Shown: positions 1 to 6,531 of the stretch, piece by piece
Position numbering within the stretch: position 1 is the first letter of the stretch
How the letters are laid out: each line of letters starts with the position of its first letter
Assembly: GCA_020852035.1 (NCBI GenBank)
Contig: JADZBR010000337.1
Span: forward strand, 1 to 12,936
From: Caulobacteraceae bacterium
Lineage (GTDB): Bacteria; Pseudomonadota; Alphaproteobacteria; Caulobacterales; Caulobacteraceae
Length of the DNA stretch: 12,936 bases
Reading direction: 5' to 3'
The notes under the pieces: generated by a model
What the model saw: the letters and a program-made list of their open reading frames with translations, nothing else
Told to the model about the DNA's origin: nothing
Database searches by the model: none
Translations under genes and position numbers: made by a program

Positions 1-2
1 AC

Positions 3-461
3 GCCGGCATGGTCTACGGGCCGGCCACCAACCCGGCGGCCCGGACCTACAACGCCACCGGCAAGGGCCGCGGCCACGTCTATATGCACGGCGCGGACGC
101 AGACACGGTCAGCGGCCGGATCGGCCCCGGGCACAAGTCGCGTTTCCAGAACCATGACACGATGGTCGCGGTGATCGTCGAGGCGCTCAATACGCCGACC
201 GGGCGCCAGAAGCTGCAGTGGCTGGACGACAATCCCACGGTGACGGATGGACTCTGGCTGCACGGCGCAACCGGCCTGCCGGTCACCGGCGCCTGGTACG
301 GCTACGAACAGGGCGGAACCACGCTCAAGCGCGTCACCAAGACCGCGCTGAACATCCGTTCCTATGGCGACGCCCTGTTCATCACCTCGGCCTATCCGGA
401 AGCCTTCCAGGTCGGCATGAATGCGAACGCGCCGGTCTTCGTGCCCGGCGGCGGCGCCTGA
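3..461 (+). CDS. Hypothetical protein, 5' end probably outside window
   Basis: I do not recognise this protein. An ATG at 9 opens a 150-residue reading frame, but the frame is already open at base 3 and too little upstream sequence is present to see a ribosome binding site, so the gene may begin before the window. The visible part has no obvious signal peptide, membrane segment or coiled coil. It is rich in Gly, Thr and aromatic residues, has a mixed polar composition suggesting a soluble or surface beta-rich domain, and ends in a Gly-rich tail (PGGGA). GC-rich third positions match the neighbours, so it looks like native coding sequence. It ends at TGA 459-461, facing the minus-strand gene at 529-1413 across a hairpin. 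No function is proposed. Confidence 0.6.
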   Translation, partial: AGMVYGPATNPAARTYNATGKGRGHVYMHGADADTVSGRIGPGHKSRFQNHDTMVAVIVEALNTPTGRQKLQWLDDNPTVTDGLWLHGATGLPVTGAWYGYEQGGTTLKRVTKTALNIRSYGDALFITSAYPEAFQVGMNANAPVFVPGGGA

Positions 462-479
462 CGGACGCTGAAACGCAAA

Positions 480-503
480 GGGCCGCCCCTGGCGGAGCGG
501 CCC
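480..503 (-). terminator. Hairpin terminator between convergent genes
   Basis: GGGCCGC (480-486) pairs with GCGGCCC (497-503) around a 10-nt loop. Read on the minus strand the stem is followed by TTTGCGTTT, so it best fits the terminator of the minus-strand gene that ends at 529. On the plus strand there is no T run, so termination of the upstream plus-strand gene would be weaker. Confidence 0.6.
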
Positions 504-528
504 CGAATTGCAGATCTGTCGGCCGGCG

Positions 529-1413
529 CTAGTAGACCGTGCCGCCCACCCCGCCGTCCAGGCTCATGCCCATCGAGGCGCTGGAGGTCTCGGCCTCCTC
601 ACGATAGGCGGTGTAGGTCTCGGTCCAGTAGAGCGTCAGGATCTTGATGCCGGCGCCGAAGCGGCGGAGCAGGCTGCGCTCGTTGCAGTCGCGGGCCGGC
701 TTCTGCGGGCGGCACTCCAGGGCGCCCCCGAAGCCTTCCGCACCATCTTCTCCACGGCCGCGCCGGCCGCCGGCATAATAGAGCGCCTCGCCCTTGCGGC
801 AGTCGAAGGTCTTGCCACCCTCGAAGGAGACTTTGCCCAGCCATTCCGACCACGTGTACTGCAGCCGCGTGCCCGCCAGACACCGGTAGAGCTCGCCGTC
901 GTAACCGGCTTCCACGTCCTGCTGCTTGAACACCTGCGAGGCCGGGTGCGGCACGAACTTGTCGTCGATGCAGACGGCGCGGATCACCACTTTCTTGAAC
1001 ATCGAACGCTTGGCCTCATAGGCCATGCGGCGCTTGCCCTCGACGTTCAGGCCGCCGATCGCGCCGGTGGCCACCGGCGGCGAATAGCCGCCGGCCCAGC
1101 CGCCGCCGCCCACGAACACCGTTCCGCTCGACCGGCCGCCGGCGATCGTCCCAGCCGCGGCCACCGCCGAGGCGTTGGCGTTCACCACCACGCTCTGGGC
1201 GACGTTCACGTTGACGCCCGGCACATTCACCTTGTGGCCCGGCGTGCAGCACGGCGGGTTCTTCGGCGGCGGGGGCGGCGGGGGCTTGTGGCAGCAGGTC
1301 GGGGGCTTGGGCGTGCAGCAGTTGCCGCCGCCCTCCCCGGCCAGGGCGCCGCCCGCCAGCATCATGAACCCGGCGCCGGCGATCACGCCCAGCATCGTCG
1401 AAAGTCGCGCCAT
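529..1413 (-). CDS. Exported Cys/Pro-rich hypothetical protein
   Basis: This 294-residue protein begins with a Sec-type signal peptide: Arg3, a hydrophobic stretch at about 7-24, and a likely cut after Ala-Leu-Ala25. The mature N-terminus carries three Cys-Cys pairs (residues 32-33, 40-41, 55-56) separated by proline-rich linkers including seven consecutive prolines. A Val/Asn-alternating stretch follows (about 62-80), then a Gly/Ala/Ser linker. The C-terminal half (about 125-275) looks like a folded domain with further cysteines (for example in AVCIDD, YRCLAG, FDCRKG, LECRPQ and RDCNER) that could form disulfides in the periplasm or at the surface. The ATG is preceded by a strong GAGGAGGG at a suitable distance (near 1422-1429). 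I do not recognise a named family. An envelope or surface role is inferred only from the export signal and composition. It is transcribed divergently from the PAS gene at 1586. Confidence 0.8.
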   Translation of the reverse strand: MARLSTMLGVIAGAGFMMLAGGALAGEGGGNCCTPKPPTCCHKPPPPPPPKNPPCCTPGHKVNVPGVNVNVAQSVVVNANASAVAAAGTIAGGRSSGTVFVGGGGWAGGYSPPVATGAIGGLNVEGKRRMAYEAKRSMFKKVVIRAVCIDDKFVPHPASQVFKQQDVEAGYDGELYRCLAGTRLQYTWSEWLGKVSFEGGKTFDCRKGEALYYAGGRRGRGEDGAEGFGGALECRPQKPARDCNERSLLRRFGAGIKILTLYWTETYTAYREEAETSSASMGMSLDGGVGGTVY

Positions 1414-1494
1414 GGAACGGGCCCTCCTCTAGGTCCGCCTGCAAGCAAGAAGCGCGCCGGACCGCTCCAAAAAGCCCGATGCGCCCCGCGGAAT

Positions 1495-1509
1495 GTGCCG
1501 GAATGGCAC
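1495..1509. promoter_or_regulatory. Short inverted repeat, possible operator
   Basis: GTGCC and GGCAC flank a 5-nt spacer (GGAAT) in the 172-bp region between the divergent genes at 529-1413 and 1586-2137. Its position would suit an operator for either gene, but a 5-bp arm can arise by chance and no regulator gene is nearby. Confidence 0.15.
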
Positions 1510-1547
1510 GCCGCGAATCTGGTCCCACGCTTTCCTGCAAGCCCCGT

Positions 1548-1570
1548 GCGGCCACCTCGGGCCGCGTTTT
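1548..1570 (+). terminator. Weak terminator-like hairpin upstream of PAS gene
   Basis: GCGGCC (1548-1553) pairs with GGCCGC (1560-1565) around a 6-nt loop and is followed by GTTTT. It lies 20 nt before the PAS gene start and just before its ribosome binding site. It could attenuate transcription or simply be GC-rich chance structure. The T run is short. Confidence 0.25.
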
Positions 1571-1585
1571 CGCTTGGAGAACCGC

Positions 1586-2137
1586 ATGTCTCGGTTCCAT
1601 CCAAACACAGACGGGTTGATAGACTATTGGCGCGCCAAGGCCGGTCCCGAGGCCCTGCCGGCGCGCGCCGACATCGGCCCTGGCGACTTTCTCGGCCTGC
1701 TCGCCCAGGTGCTGATGATCGGCCGCGAGGCTCGCGGCCACTATCCTGTGCGGTTAGCCGGCGGCTTTATCGACGACCTACACGGCGAGAAGGTGAAGGG
1801 CCGGAACGTCTCCCTGCTCTGGGCGATGGAGGACCGCACTCGCCTGCAGACCGCGCTGGAGCTCTCCCGCCGCAACCCGCAGCCGCTGGTCGCGGTCGCC
1901 GAAGCGCGGGGCCAGACCGGCGGCATCGCCCTGGTCGAGATGCTGTTCGCGCCGATCGCCGGCGCCGGCGGCGTCGCCGACCGCTGGCTCTCGCTCTATC
2001 AGCCGCTGACTCCGATCGCCCGGCTCGACGGCCAACCCACCCTGCCGCTCGCCCTCCGCGCCCTGCAGACGGCCGACGGCGCGGAAGGCCCCAGCGCGAG
2101 TCTGCGCCTGGCCGCGGTGGGCGGGCGGCGGGTTTGA
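1586..2137 (+). CDS. Small PAS_5-type PAS domain protein
   Basis: This 183-residue cytoplasmic protein matches the layout of the alphaproteobacterial PAS_5 family (Pfam PF07310). Residues 10-17 give the DGLIDYWR start, LPAR and a following acidic turn come next, then a hydrophobic LAQVLMIGRE strand, YPVRLAGGFIDDLHG, and a GRNVSLLW segment (about 75-82). The rest of the sheet follows to about residue 140 and the last 40 residues are a variable tail. There is no attached kinase, GGDEF or output domain, so it would act as a sensor or adaptor by binding a ligand or partner. The Caulobacter regulator MopJ is also a PAS-only protein, but orthology cannot be claimed from sequence reading alone. The ATG at 1586 is chosen over ATG 1493 because GGAG at 1576-1579 sits 6 nt upstream and the family similarity starts there. 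Confidence 0.8.
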   Translation: MSRFHPNTDGLIDYWRAKAGPEALPARADIGPGDFLGLLAQVLMIGREARGHYPVRLAGGFIDDLHGEKVKGRNVSLLWAMEDRTRLQTALELSRRNPQPLVAVAEARGQTGGIALVEMLFAPIAGAGGVADRWLSLYQPLTPIARLDGQPTLPLALRALQTADGAEGPSASLRLAAVGGRRV

Positions 2138-2141
2138 TTCG

Positions 2142-2160
2142 CCCTCCCCTTGTGGGAGGG
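2142..2160. repeat. Hairpin repeat between convergent genes
   Basis: CCCTCCC (2142-2148) and GGGAGGG (2154-2160) form a perfect 7-bp stem with loop CTTGT, 4 nt after the PAS gene stop and 4 nt before the stop of the minus-strand aldo/keto reductase. It can serve as a bidirectional terminator, though neither side has a T tract. Its core CCCCTTGTGGGAGGGA recurs, inverted and with one T missing, at 5693-5707. Confidence 0.5.
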
Positions 2161-2164
2161 AAGC

Positions 2165-3127
2165 CTATGCGTCGACCTTCGGCGCGCTCGCCACGTCGAG
2201 TTTGCCAAGATCGTCCGCCGACAGCTTCAACCGCGCCGCGCCGAGAATGTCGTTGAGCTGCTCGACGCTCGTCGCGGACGCGATCGGCGCGGTCAACCCT
2301 GGCTGGGCCATGATCCAGGCCAGCGCCACCTGGGCCTGGGTCGCCCCATGAGTCGCGCTCACCTCGTCCAGCGCCTTGAGGATCGCCTGCCCCCGCGGAT
2401 CATCGAGGTAGCGCCCCATGCGACCGCCCCGCGGGCTCTTCCCGAAATCGTCCGGCGAACGGTACTTGCCGGTCAGGAAGCCGCTGGCCAGGCCGGAGAA
2501 CGGGATCACCCCCACCTGCCGCTCGACGCAGACCTTCTGCAGGTCCTTCTCGAACCCCGCCCGGTCGAAGAGATTGTAGAGCGGCTGCAGGCTCTCGTAG
2601 CGCGCCAGACCCTTCTGCTCCGAGAGATCGAGCGCCGCATTGAGCCGGCCCGAATCGAAGTTCGACGCCCCGATCACCCGCACCTTGCCGGCCTTCACCA
2701 GCCGCTCGAACGCCTCGGCGGTTTCCTCCAGCGGCGTATCGGCGTCGTCCCTGTGCGACTGGTAGAGGTCGATCACATCGGTCTGCAGACGTTGCAGCGA
2801 GGCTTCGACCGCCTCGACCATGTATCCGGCCGAAAGCCCCTTCTTGCCCTCGCCCATTTCCATGCCGAGCTTGGTGGCCAACACCACCTTGTCGCGTTTG
2901 CCCGAAGCCTTGAACCAGGCGCCCAGCACCTTCTCCGAAGCGCCGCCTCCTGCCGGCGCCCAGCGTGAGTAGACATCCGCCGTGTCGATCGCGTCGAAGC
3001 CCGCGTCCACGAAGGCGTCGAGGATGCGGAACGAAGTCGCCTCGTCCGCCGTCCAGCCGAACACGTTCCCGCCCAGCATCAGGGGCGCAATATGAAGCTC
3101 GGACTTGCCGACCTGCCGCTTATCCAT
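2165..3127 (-). CDS. Aldo/keto reductase
   Basis: This is an NADPH-dependent oxidoreductase of the aldo/keto reductase superfamily, a cytoplasmic TIM barrel that reduces aldehydes or ketones. Counting from the chosen ATG, the catalytic tetrad is visible as Asp48 and Tyr53 (in DTADVYS), Lys86 (ATKLG) and His125 (YQSHRDD). The C-terminal IPFSGLASGFLTGKY and the ASATSVEQL cofactor-binding region are typical of the YajO/Tas-like branch. Its 320 residues are normal for the family. An in-frame TTG at 3139 would add four residues. ATG 3127 is preferred because GGAGG (3133-3137) lies 5 nt before it and overlaps the TTG. It is the last gene of a minus-strand series, 69 nt after the GMC oxidoreductase stop. 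The natural substrate is unknown. Confidence 0.92.
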   Translation of the reverse strand: MDKRQVGKSELHIAPLMLGGNVFGWTADEATSFRILDAFVDAGFDAIDTADVYSRWAPAGGGASEKVLGAWFKASGKRDKVVLATKLGMEMGEGKKGLSAGYMVEAVEASLQRLQTDVIDLYQSHRDDADTPLEETAEAFERLVKAGKVRVIGASNFDSGRLNAALDLSEQKGLARYESLQPLYNLFDRAGFEKDLQKVCVERQVGVIPFSGLASGFLTGKYRSPDDFGKSPRGGRMGRYLDDPRGQAILKALDEVSATHGATQAQVALAWIMAQPGLTAPIASATSVEQLNDILGAARLKLSADDLGKLDVASAPKVDA

Positions 3128-3132
3128 GACGT

Positions 3133-3137
3133 CCTCC
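3133..3137 (-). promoter_or_regulatory. Ribosome binding site fixing the reductase start
   Basis: GGAGG on the minus strand is 5 nt upstream of ATG 3127. It overlaps the alternative TTG start at 3137-3139, which it therefore argues against. Confidence 0.75.
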
Positions 3138-3172
3138 AATCGCCTTATCGTATGGCGATGGACTTAGGCCGT

Positions 3173-3184
3173 CCGGCGCGCCGG
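3173..3184. other. 12-bp perfect palindrome between two minus-strand genes
   Basis: CCGGCGCGCCGG lies in the 69-nt gap between the GMC oxidoreductase stop (3197) and the aldo/keto reductase start (3127). It could be part of a terminator or a regulator site, but no T run follows on the minus strand. In DNA of this GC content a palindrome like this is weak evidence. Confidence 0.2.
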
Positions 3185-3196
3185 CGGAAGGGGCGG

Positions 3197-4852
3197 TCAG
3201 GCCGCCTTTGCACCCTGCGGATCATAGACCGGGGCATCTTCGGCCGGCAGCGCGGCGCGCCCACGGATCATGTCGGCCGCCTTCTCGGCGATCATCATGG
3301 TCGGCGCGTTGGTGTTGCCCCCGACCAGCGTCGGCATCACCGAGGCGTCGATCACCCGCAGGCCCGCAATCCCCTGCACCCGCAGCTGATCGTCCACCAC
3401 CGCCAATGGGTCGCCCGCCGCGCCCATGCGGCAGGTGCCGACCGGGTGATAGATCGTCTCCGCCGTCTTGCGGACCCAGGCATCGATCTCCTCGTCGGTC
3501 TGCACCGCCTCGCCCGGCGCGTACTCGGCGCCGCGATAGGGCTTCAGCGCCGCCTGCGCGGCGACCTCGCGCATCATCTTGACGCCCTCGCGGATCGCCC
3601 GGCGATCCTCCTCGGTGGCCAGGTAGTTGGCGAAGATGGTCGGATCGGCGTTCGGGTCGGCCGATGACAGGCCCACACGCCCCCGGCTTTCCGGCCGCAA
3701 CTGGCAGATGTGGAAGGTGAAGCCGTCCTTGCCGACCTGTGTCTTGCCGTGATCCTGCATGATCGCCAGCACGCAGTGGATCTGCAGGTCGGGCCGATCC
3801 AGGTCCGGCCGCGAGCGCAGGAAGGCGCCCGATTCCAGCATCTGCTGACCGCCGAGGCCCGAGCCGAACAGCAGGTACTGCAGGCCGATGATGCCCATCT
3901 TCCCGCCCTTGGTCAGCGAATAGGCGGTGATCGGCAGCGGGCACTCCCAGGACATGGTCACGTCCAGGTGGTCCTGCAGGTTCTGGCCGACGCCTTTCAG
4001 CTCGTGCTTCACGGCGATGCCGTGGCGGCCCAGCTCCTCCGGATCGCCGACGCCCGACAGCATCAGCACCTGCGGCGACTGCACCGCCCCGGCGCACAGC
4101 AGCACTTCGGCGTCAGCGTGGACCGTCTTCGGCGGCCCGCCATCGACGCTGATCTCCACGCCCACGGCCTTGCCGTTCTCGATGACGATCCGCTGCGTCC
4201 GCGCGCCCGTCTGCACGGTCAGATTCGGCCGGCTCAGCACCGGGTGCAGATAGGCCGCCGCCGAGCTCCAGCGCCGCCCCTTCTTGATGGTCAGCTGATA
4301 AGGCCCCCAGCCTTCCTGCTGGAAGCCGTTGAAGTCCTGCGTCACCGGATGACCGGCCTGCGCGCCCGCCTCCACCGCCGCGCCGTAGATCTTGTGCCTG
4401 GATGACGCCTTGGAGACGTGCAACGGCCCTTCGCCGCCATGCCAGGCGTCCGCCCCGCCCTCGAAGCCTTCCGAGCGTTTGAAGTAGGGCAACACCTCCG
4501 CATAGGACCAGCCGGCCAGCCCCATCTGCCGCCACTGGTCATAGTCCCGCGCGTGACCGCGGATGTAGATCATCCCGTTGATCGACGACGACCCGCCGAG
4601 GCCCTTGCCGCGCGGCCACCACAGGCGCCGGTTCTCCAACTGCGGCTCGGGCTCGGTCCAGAACCCCCAGTTGTAGGGCCCCTTGGCCTTGATCAGCCCG
4701 CCGACGCCGGCGGGCATCCGCACCATCAGGGCGTTGTCCTTGCCGCCGGCCTCCAGCAGCAGAACCTTGGTCCCCGCGTCCTCCGTCAGCCGGTTGGCCA
4801 GCACACAGCCGGCCGAGCCGGCGCCGATGATGATGTAGTCGTAGCGGTCCAT
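3197..4852 (-). CDS. GMC-family FAD oxidoreductase (choline dehydrogenase-like)
   Basis: This 551-residue flavoenzyme oxidises an alcohol using FAD. The N-terminus has the Rossmann motif GAGSAG (10-15) and the ribose-binding Glu34 (LLLEAGG). GMC signature 1 is at about 83-106 (GKGLGGSSSINGMIYIRG), and signature 2 is GAVQSPQVLMLSGVGD. The C-terminal active site has His469 in YHPVGTCRMG and Asn515 in GGNTNAPTMM, which align in spacing with the His/Asn pair of choline oxidase. Length is normal for BetA-like enzymes. Annotation as choline dehydrogenase would be too specific, because many alphaproteobacterial paralogues act on other alcohols and no betaine aldehyde dehydrogenase or betI gene is in view. 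ATG 4852 follows the enoyl-CoA hydratase stop by 3 nt, so the two are very likely co-transcribed and perhaps translationally coupled. The last residues are an Ala-rich tail. Confidence 0.93.
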   Translation of the reverse strand: MDRYDYIIIGAGSAGCVLANRLTEDAGTKVLLLEAGGKDNALMVRMPAGVGGLIKAKGPYNWGFWTEPEPQLENRRLWWPRGKGLGGSSSINGMIYIRGHARDYDQWRQMGLAGWSYAEVLPYFKRSEGFEGGADAWHGGEGPLHVSKASSRHKIYGAAVEAGAQAGHPVTQDFNGFQQEGWGPYQLTIKKGRRWSSAAAYLHPVLSRPNLTVQTGARTQRIVIENGKAVGVEISVDGGPPKTVHADAEVLLCAGAVQSPQVLMLSGVGDPEELGRHGIAVKHELKGVGQNLQDHLDVTMSWECPLPITAYSLTKGGKMGIIGLQYLLFGSGLGGQQMLESGAFLRSRPDLDRPDLQIHCVLAIMQDHGKTQVGKDGFTFHICQLRPESRGRVGLSSADPNADPTIFANYLATEEDRRAIREGVKMMREVAAQAALKPYRGAEYAPGEAVQTDEEIDAWVRKTAETIYHPVGTCRMGAAGDPLAVVDDQLRVQGIAGLRVIDASVMPTLVGGNTNAPTMMIAEKAADMIRGRAALPAEDAPVYDPQGAKAA

Positions 4853-4855
4853 GCC

Positions 4856-5635
4856 CTAGCGGCCCTTCCAGTTCGGCGCCCGCTTCTGCGCGAACGCCAG
4901 CGGGCCTTCAACGAAATCCTCCGAGCGCAGCAGGGCGGCGATGGCGGGGTAGCGCATCTGTCCGCCCAGCGCCTCCTCCAGGCCCACGTCCAGCCCCTTC
5001 AGCACCGCCTCCTTCGAGGCCCGGATCGACATCGGCCCGCACTCGGCGATCATCCCGGCCCAGCGCCGCGCCGCCGTCATCAGTTCGCCCGGCGCAACCA
5101 CCTCGTTGACGAACCCCAGCTCCAGCCCCTCGGCCGCCGAGACCCGCCGCGCGGTCAGGATCATCCCCATCGCCCGCTTCAGGCCGATGGCCCGCGGCAA
5201 CCGGTGCAGCCCGCCGGCCAGCGCCGCCAGCCCCACCTTGGGCTCCGGCAGGGCGAAGGTCGCGCTCTCCGAGGCGATGATCAGGTCGCAGGCCAGCGCG
5301 ATCTCGAACCCGCCGCCCATCGCTACGCCATTGACCGCCGCGATCACCGGCTTGGTCATGTCGAACCGCGCCGTCAGCCCGGCGAACCCCGACGGCGGCT
5401 GGCCCATCTTGCCGCCCATCGCCTGGTGCTTCAGGTCGTTGCCGGCCGAGAACGCCCGCTCGCCGGCCCCGGTGACGATCGCCACCCACTGCTCCGGGTC
5501 GGCCGCGAAGGCGTCGAACGCCTCGGCCAGTTCCTCGTGCGCCGGCAGGTGCAGGGCGTTCATCACGTCCGGCCGGTTGAGGATCACCGTGGTGATCGGC
5601 CCGTCACGCTCGACCTTGATGAATTCGTAGGCCAT
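4856..5635 (-). CDS. Enoyl-CoA hydratase/isomerase (crotonase family)
   Basis: This crotonase-fold protein of 259 residues has the expected length and would hydrate or isomerise an acyl-CoA in the cytoplasm. Numbering from ATG 5635, the first oxyanion-hole segment is FSAGNDLK (about 62-69) and the second is AVNGVAMGGGFE. Glu111 of GGGFE and Glu131 of LPEPKVG occupy the positions of the two catalytic glutamates of mitochondrial enoyl-CoA hydratase, so a true hydratase is plausible. ATG 5635 is chosen because GGGGAGG (5642-5648) stands 6 nt upstream and the crotonase fold starts there. The longer frame to 5692 would add a 19-residue polar stretch that runs over this site. It is followed after 3 nt by the GMC oxidoreductase and preceded by a gamma-carbonic-anhydrase-like gene. 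Specificity (fatty acid, amino acid or carnitine-type substrates) cannot be read from the sequence. Confidence 0.92.
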   Translation of the reverse strand: MAYEFIKVERDGPITTVILNRPDVMNALHLPAHEELAEAFDAFAADPEQWVAIVTGAGERAFSAGNDLKHQAMGGKMGQPPSGFAGLTARFDMTKPVIAAVNGVAMGGGFEIALACDLIIASESATFALPEPKVGLAALAGGLHRLPRAIGLKRAMGMILTARRVSAAEGLELGFVNEVVAPGELMTAARRWAGMIAECGPMSIRASKEAVLKGLDVGLEEALGGQMRYPAIAALLRSEDFVEGPLAFAQKRAPNWKGR

Positions 5636-5641
5636 CGCCCA

Positions 5642-5648
5642 CCTCCCC
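5642..5648 (-). promoter_or_regulatory. Ribosome binding site fixing the hydratase start
   Basis: GGGGAGG on the minus strand lies 6 nt upstream of ATG 5635. It supports the 259-residue form over the 278-residue form. Confidence 0.75.
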
Positions 5649-5691
5649 TGTTGGTTGGCGCTAGGCTCCTCGCTTGCCGTTGCGGCCGTCA

Positions 5692-5716
5692 ACTCCCTCC
5701 CACAGGGGCGGGGAGT
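5692..5716. repeat. Hairpin repeat after the carbonic anhydrase-like gene
   Basis: ACTCCCTCCC (5692-5701) and GGCGGGGAGT (5707-5716) form an imperfect stem with two mismatches that overlaps the first base of the stop codon at 5716-5718. On the minus strand it contains CCCCTGTGGGAGGGA, nearly the same core as the hairpin at 2146-2161, so the two look like copies of one short repeat. It may attenuate read-through into the hydratase gene. Confidence 0.45.
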
Positions 5717-6243
5717 CAGATCGCTTTCAGCCCCGCGCGATACCGCTTCCAGTTCTCCACATAGTGCAGCGCCGAGCCCGTCAGCATCCGCACCTGCGCC
5801 TCGCCGATCTCGCGCACCACCTTGCCCGGCGCGCCCATGACCAGGGAGTTGTCCGGGATCTCCTTGCCCTCGGTGATCAGGCAGTTCGCCCCGATCAGGC
5901 AGTTCTTCCCGATCCTGGCGCCGTTCAGGACGATCGAGCCGATCCCGACCAGCGAGTTGTCGCCGATGGTGCAGCCATGCAGCATCACCATGTGCCCCAC
6001 GGTCACGTTGTCGCCGATGTTCAGCGGCGAGCCGGTGTCGGTGTGCAGCACCGAGCCGTGCTGGATGTTGGAGTTCTCCCCGATGACGATCGGATCGTTG
6101 TCGCCACGAATTGTCGCACCGAACCAGACGCTGGCGTTCTTCTTGAGAATCACGTTGCCCAACACCACCGCATTCGGCGCGATCCAGTATTCACCCTCGC
6201 CCGGCAAGGTCGGCGCGACCGCGCCCAAGTTGTAGGCAACCAT
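5716..6243 (-). CDS. Gamma-carbonic anhydrase-like hexapeptide-repeat protein
   Basis: This 175-residue protein is a left-handed beta-helix of the gamma-carbonic anhydrase/YrdA/PaaY/CaiE family. Hexapeptide repeats run from about residue 21 (IAPNAVVLGNVIL) to about 140 (VMGAPGKVV), followed by a C-terminal helix (about 145-170). The three zinc ligands expected for a trimeric gamma-class enzyme are present: His62 (NIQHGS), His84 and His89 (VGHMVMLHGC). Arg46 and Asp48 in IRGDND are also family hallmarks. It could hydrate CO2, or act like PaaY/CaiE beside CoA-ester metabolism, which would suit the crotonase gene downstream. The residues alone do not separate these. An AAGGA on the minus strand lies 7 nt before the ATG. 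It is divergent from phoH. Confidence 0.92.
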   Translation of the reverse strand: MVAYNLGAVAPTLPGEGEYWIAPNAVVLGNVILKKNASVWFGATIRGDNDPIVIGENSNIQHGSVLHTDTGSPLNIGDNVTVGHMVMLHGCTIGDNSLVGIGSIVLNGARIGKNCLIGANCLITEGKEIPDNSLVMGAPGKVVREIGEAQVRMLTGSALHYVENWKRYRAGLKAI

Positions 6244-6273
6244 TCACAATTCCTTCTTCTTATGTCGGGTGGC

Positions 6274-6304
6274 TTGCTTAACCAATCAGAAAGGACGTTA
6301 GCAT
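6274..6304 (+). promoter_or_regulatory. Weak promoter candidate for phoH leader
   Basis: TTGCTT (6274-6279) and TAGCAT (6299-6304) resemble -35 and -10 boxes, but the 19-nt spacer is long and both boxes are imperfect. If real, transcription would start near 6312, and the RNA up to the terminator at 6507 would be about 195 nt. Confidence 0.2.
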
Positions 6305-6323
6305 CATCCTATTCGGGCGATTC

Positions 6324-6507
6324 GCGGGGGCGAAGCCTTTCCGCATCAGTCGCGCCCGCAAGACGGAGACGTGAGTGTCGCGTTGCGCTTTTTGGCGGCC
6401 CCGGCCGCCAGGCCCTTCCGCAGACGATGGCCCGCCGGGCCGAGGCGCGCGCGCTCCATTCCCTGTTGCTCATCCAAGGGCGGTCCGTTGCGGACTCGCC
6501 CTTTTTT
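6324..6507 (+). ncRNA. Structured leader or small RNA candidate upstream of phoH
   Basis: This non-coding stretch contains several consecutive strong hairpins. GCGGGGGCGA (6324-6333) pairs with TCGCGCCCGC (6350-6359) with one G-G mismatch. TGGCGGCC/GGCCGCCA forms a stem at 6393-6410. GGCCC/GGGCC forms one at 6429-6441. The last is an intrinsic terminator (6476-6507). I see no match to SRP RNA, 6S RNA, tmRNA or a riboswitch that I know. It could be a stand-alone small RNA or a 5' leader that controls phoH by premature termination. The 5' end is not established. Confidence 0.35.
6476..6507 (+). terminator. Intrinsic terminator 24 nt before phoH
   Basis: GGGCG (6478-6482) and GTCCG (6483-6487) pair with CGGAC (6491-6495) and CGCCC (6497-6501), with one bulged T and a TTG loop. 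AA before the stem can also pair with the first two of six consecutive T (6502-6507). This is the best-formed Rho-independent terminator in the window. It lies between phoH and any promoter upstream of 6476. Confidence 0.75.
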
Positions 6508-6531
6508 CATGCCCCTATGGAGGCCTCTGAC

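Noticed and set aside
1504..1525. TGGCAC resembling a sigma-54 promoter -24 box
   Set aside because: The required TTGC-type -12 box is missing at the proper distance.
508..2256. Long plus-strand open frame over the Cys-rich gene and PAS gene
   Set aside because: Its composition is Arg/Ala/Pro/His-rich without motifs, and it overlaps two genes with better start sites and domain support.
6427..6531. N-terminal extension of PhoH from ATG 6427, in frame with phoH
   Set aside because: It would encode the terminator hairpin and T run, while ATG 6532 has a well-placed GGAGG site and starts at the family-like basic N-terminus.
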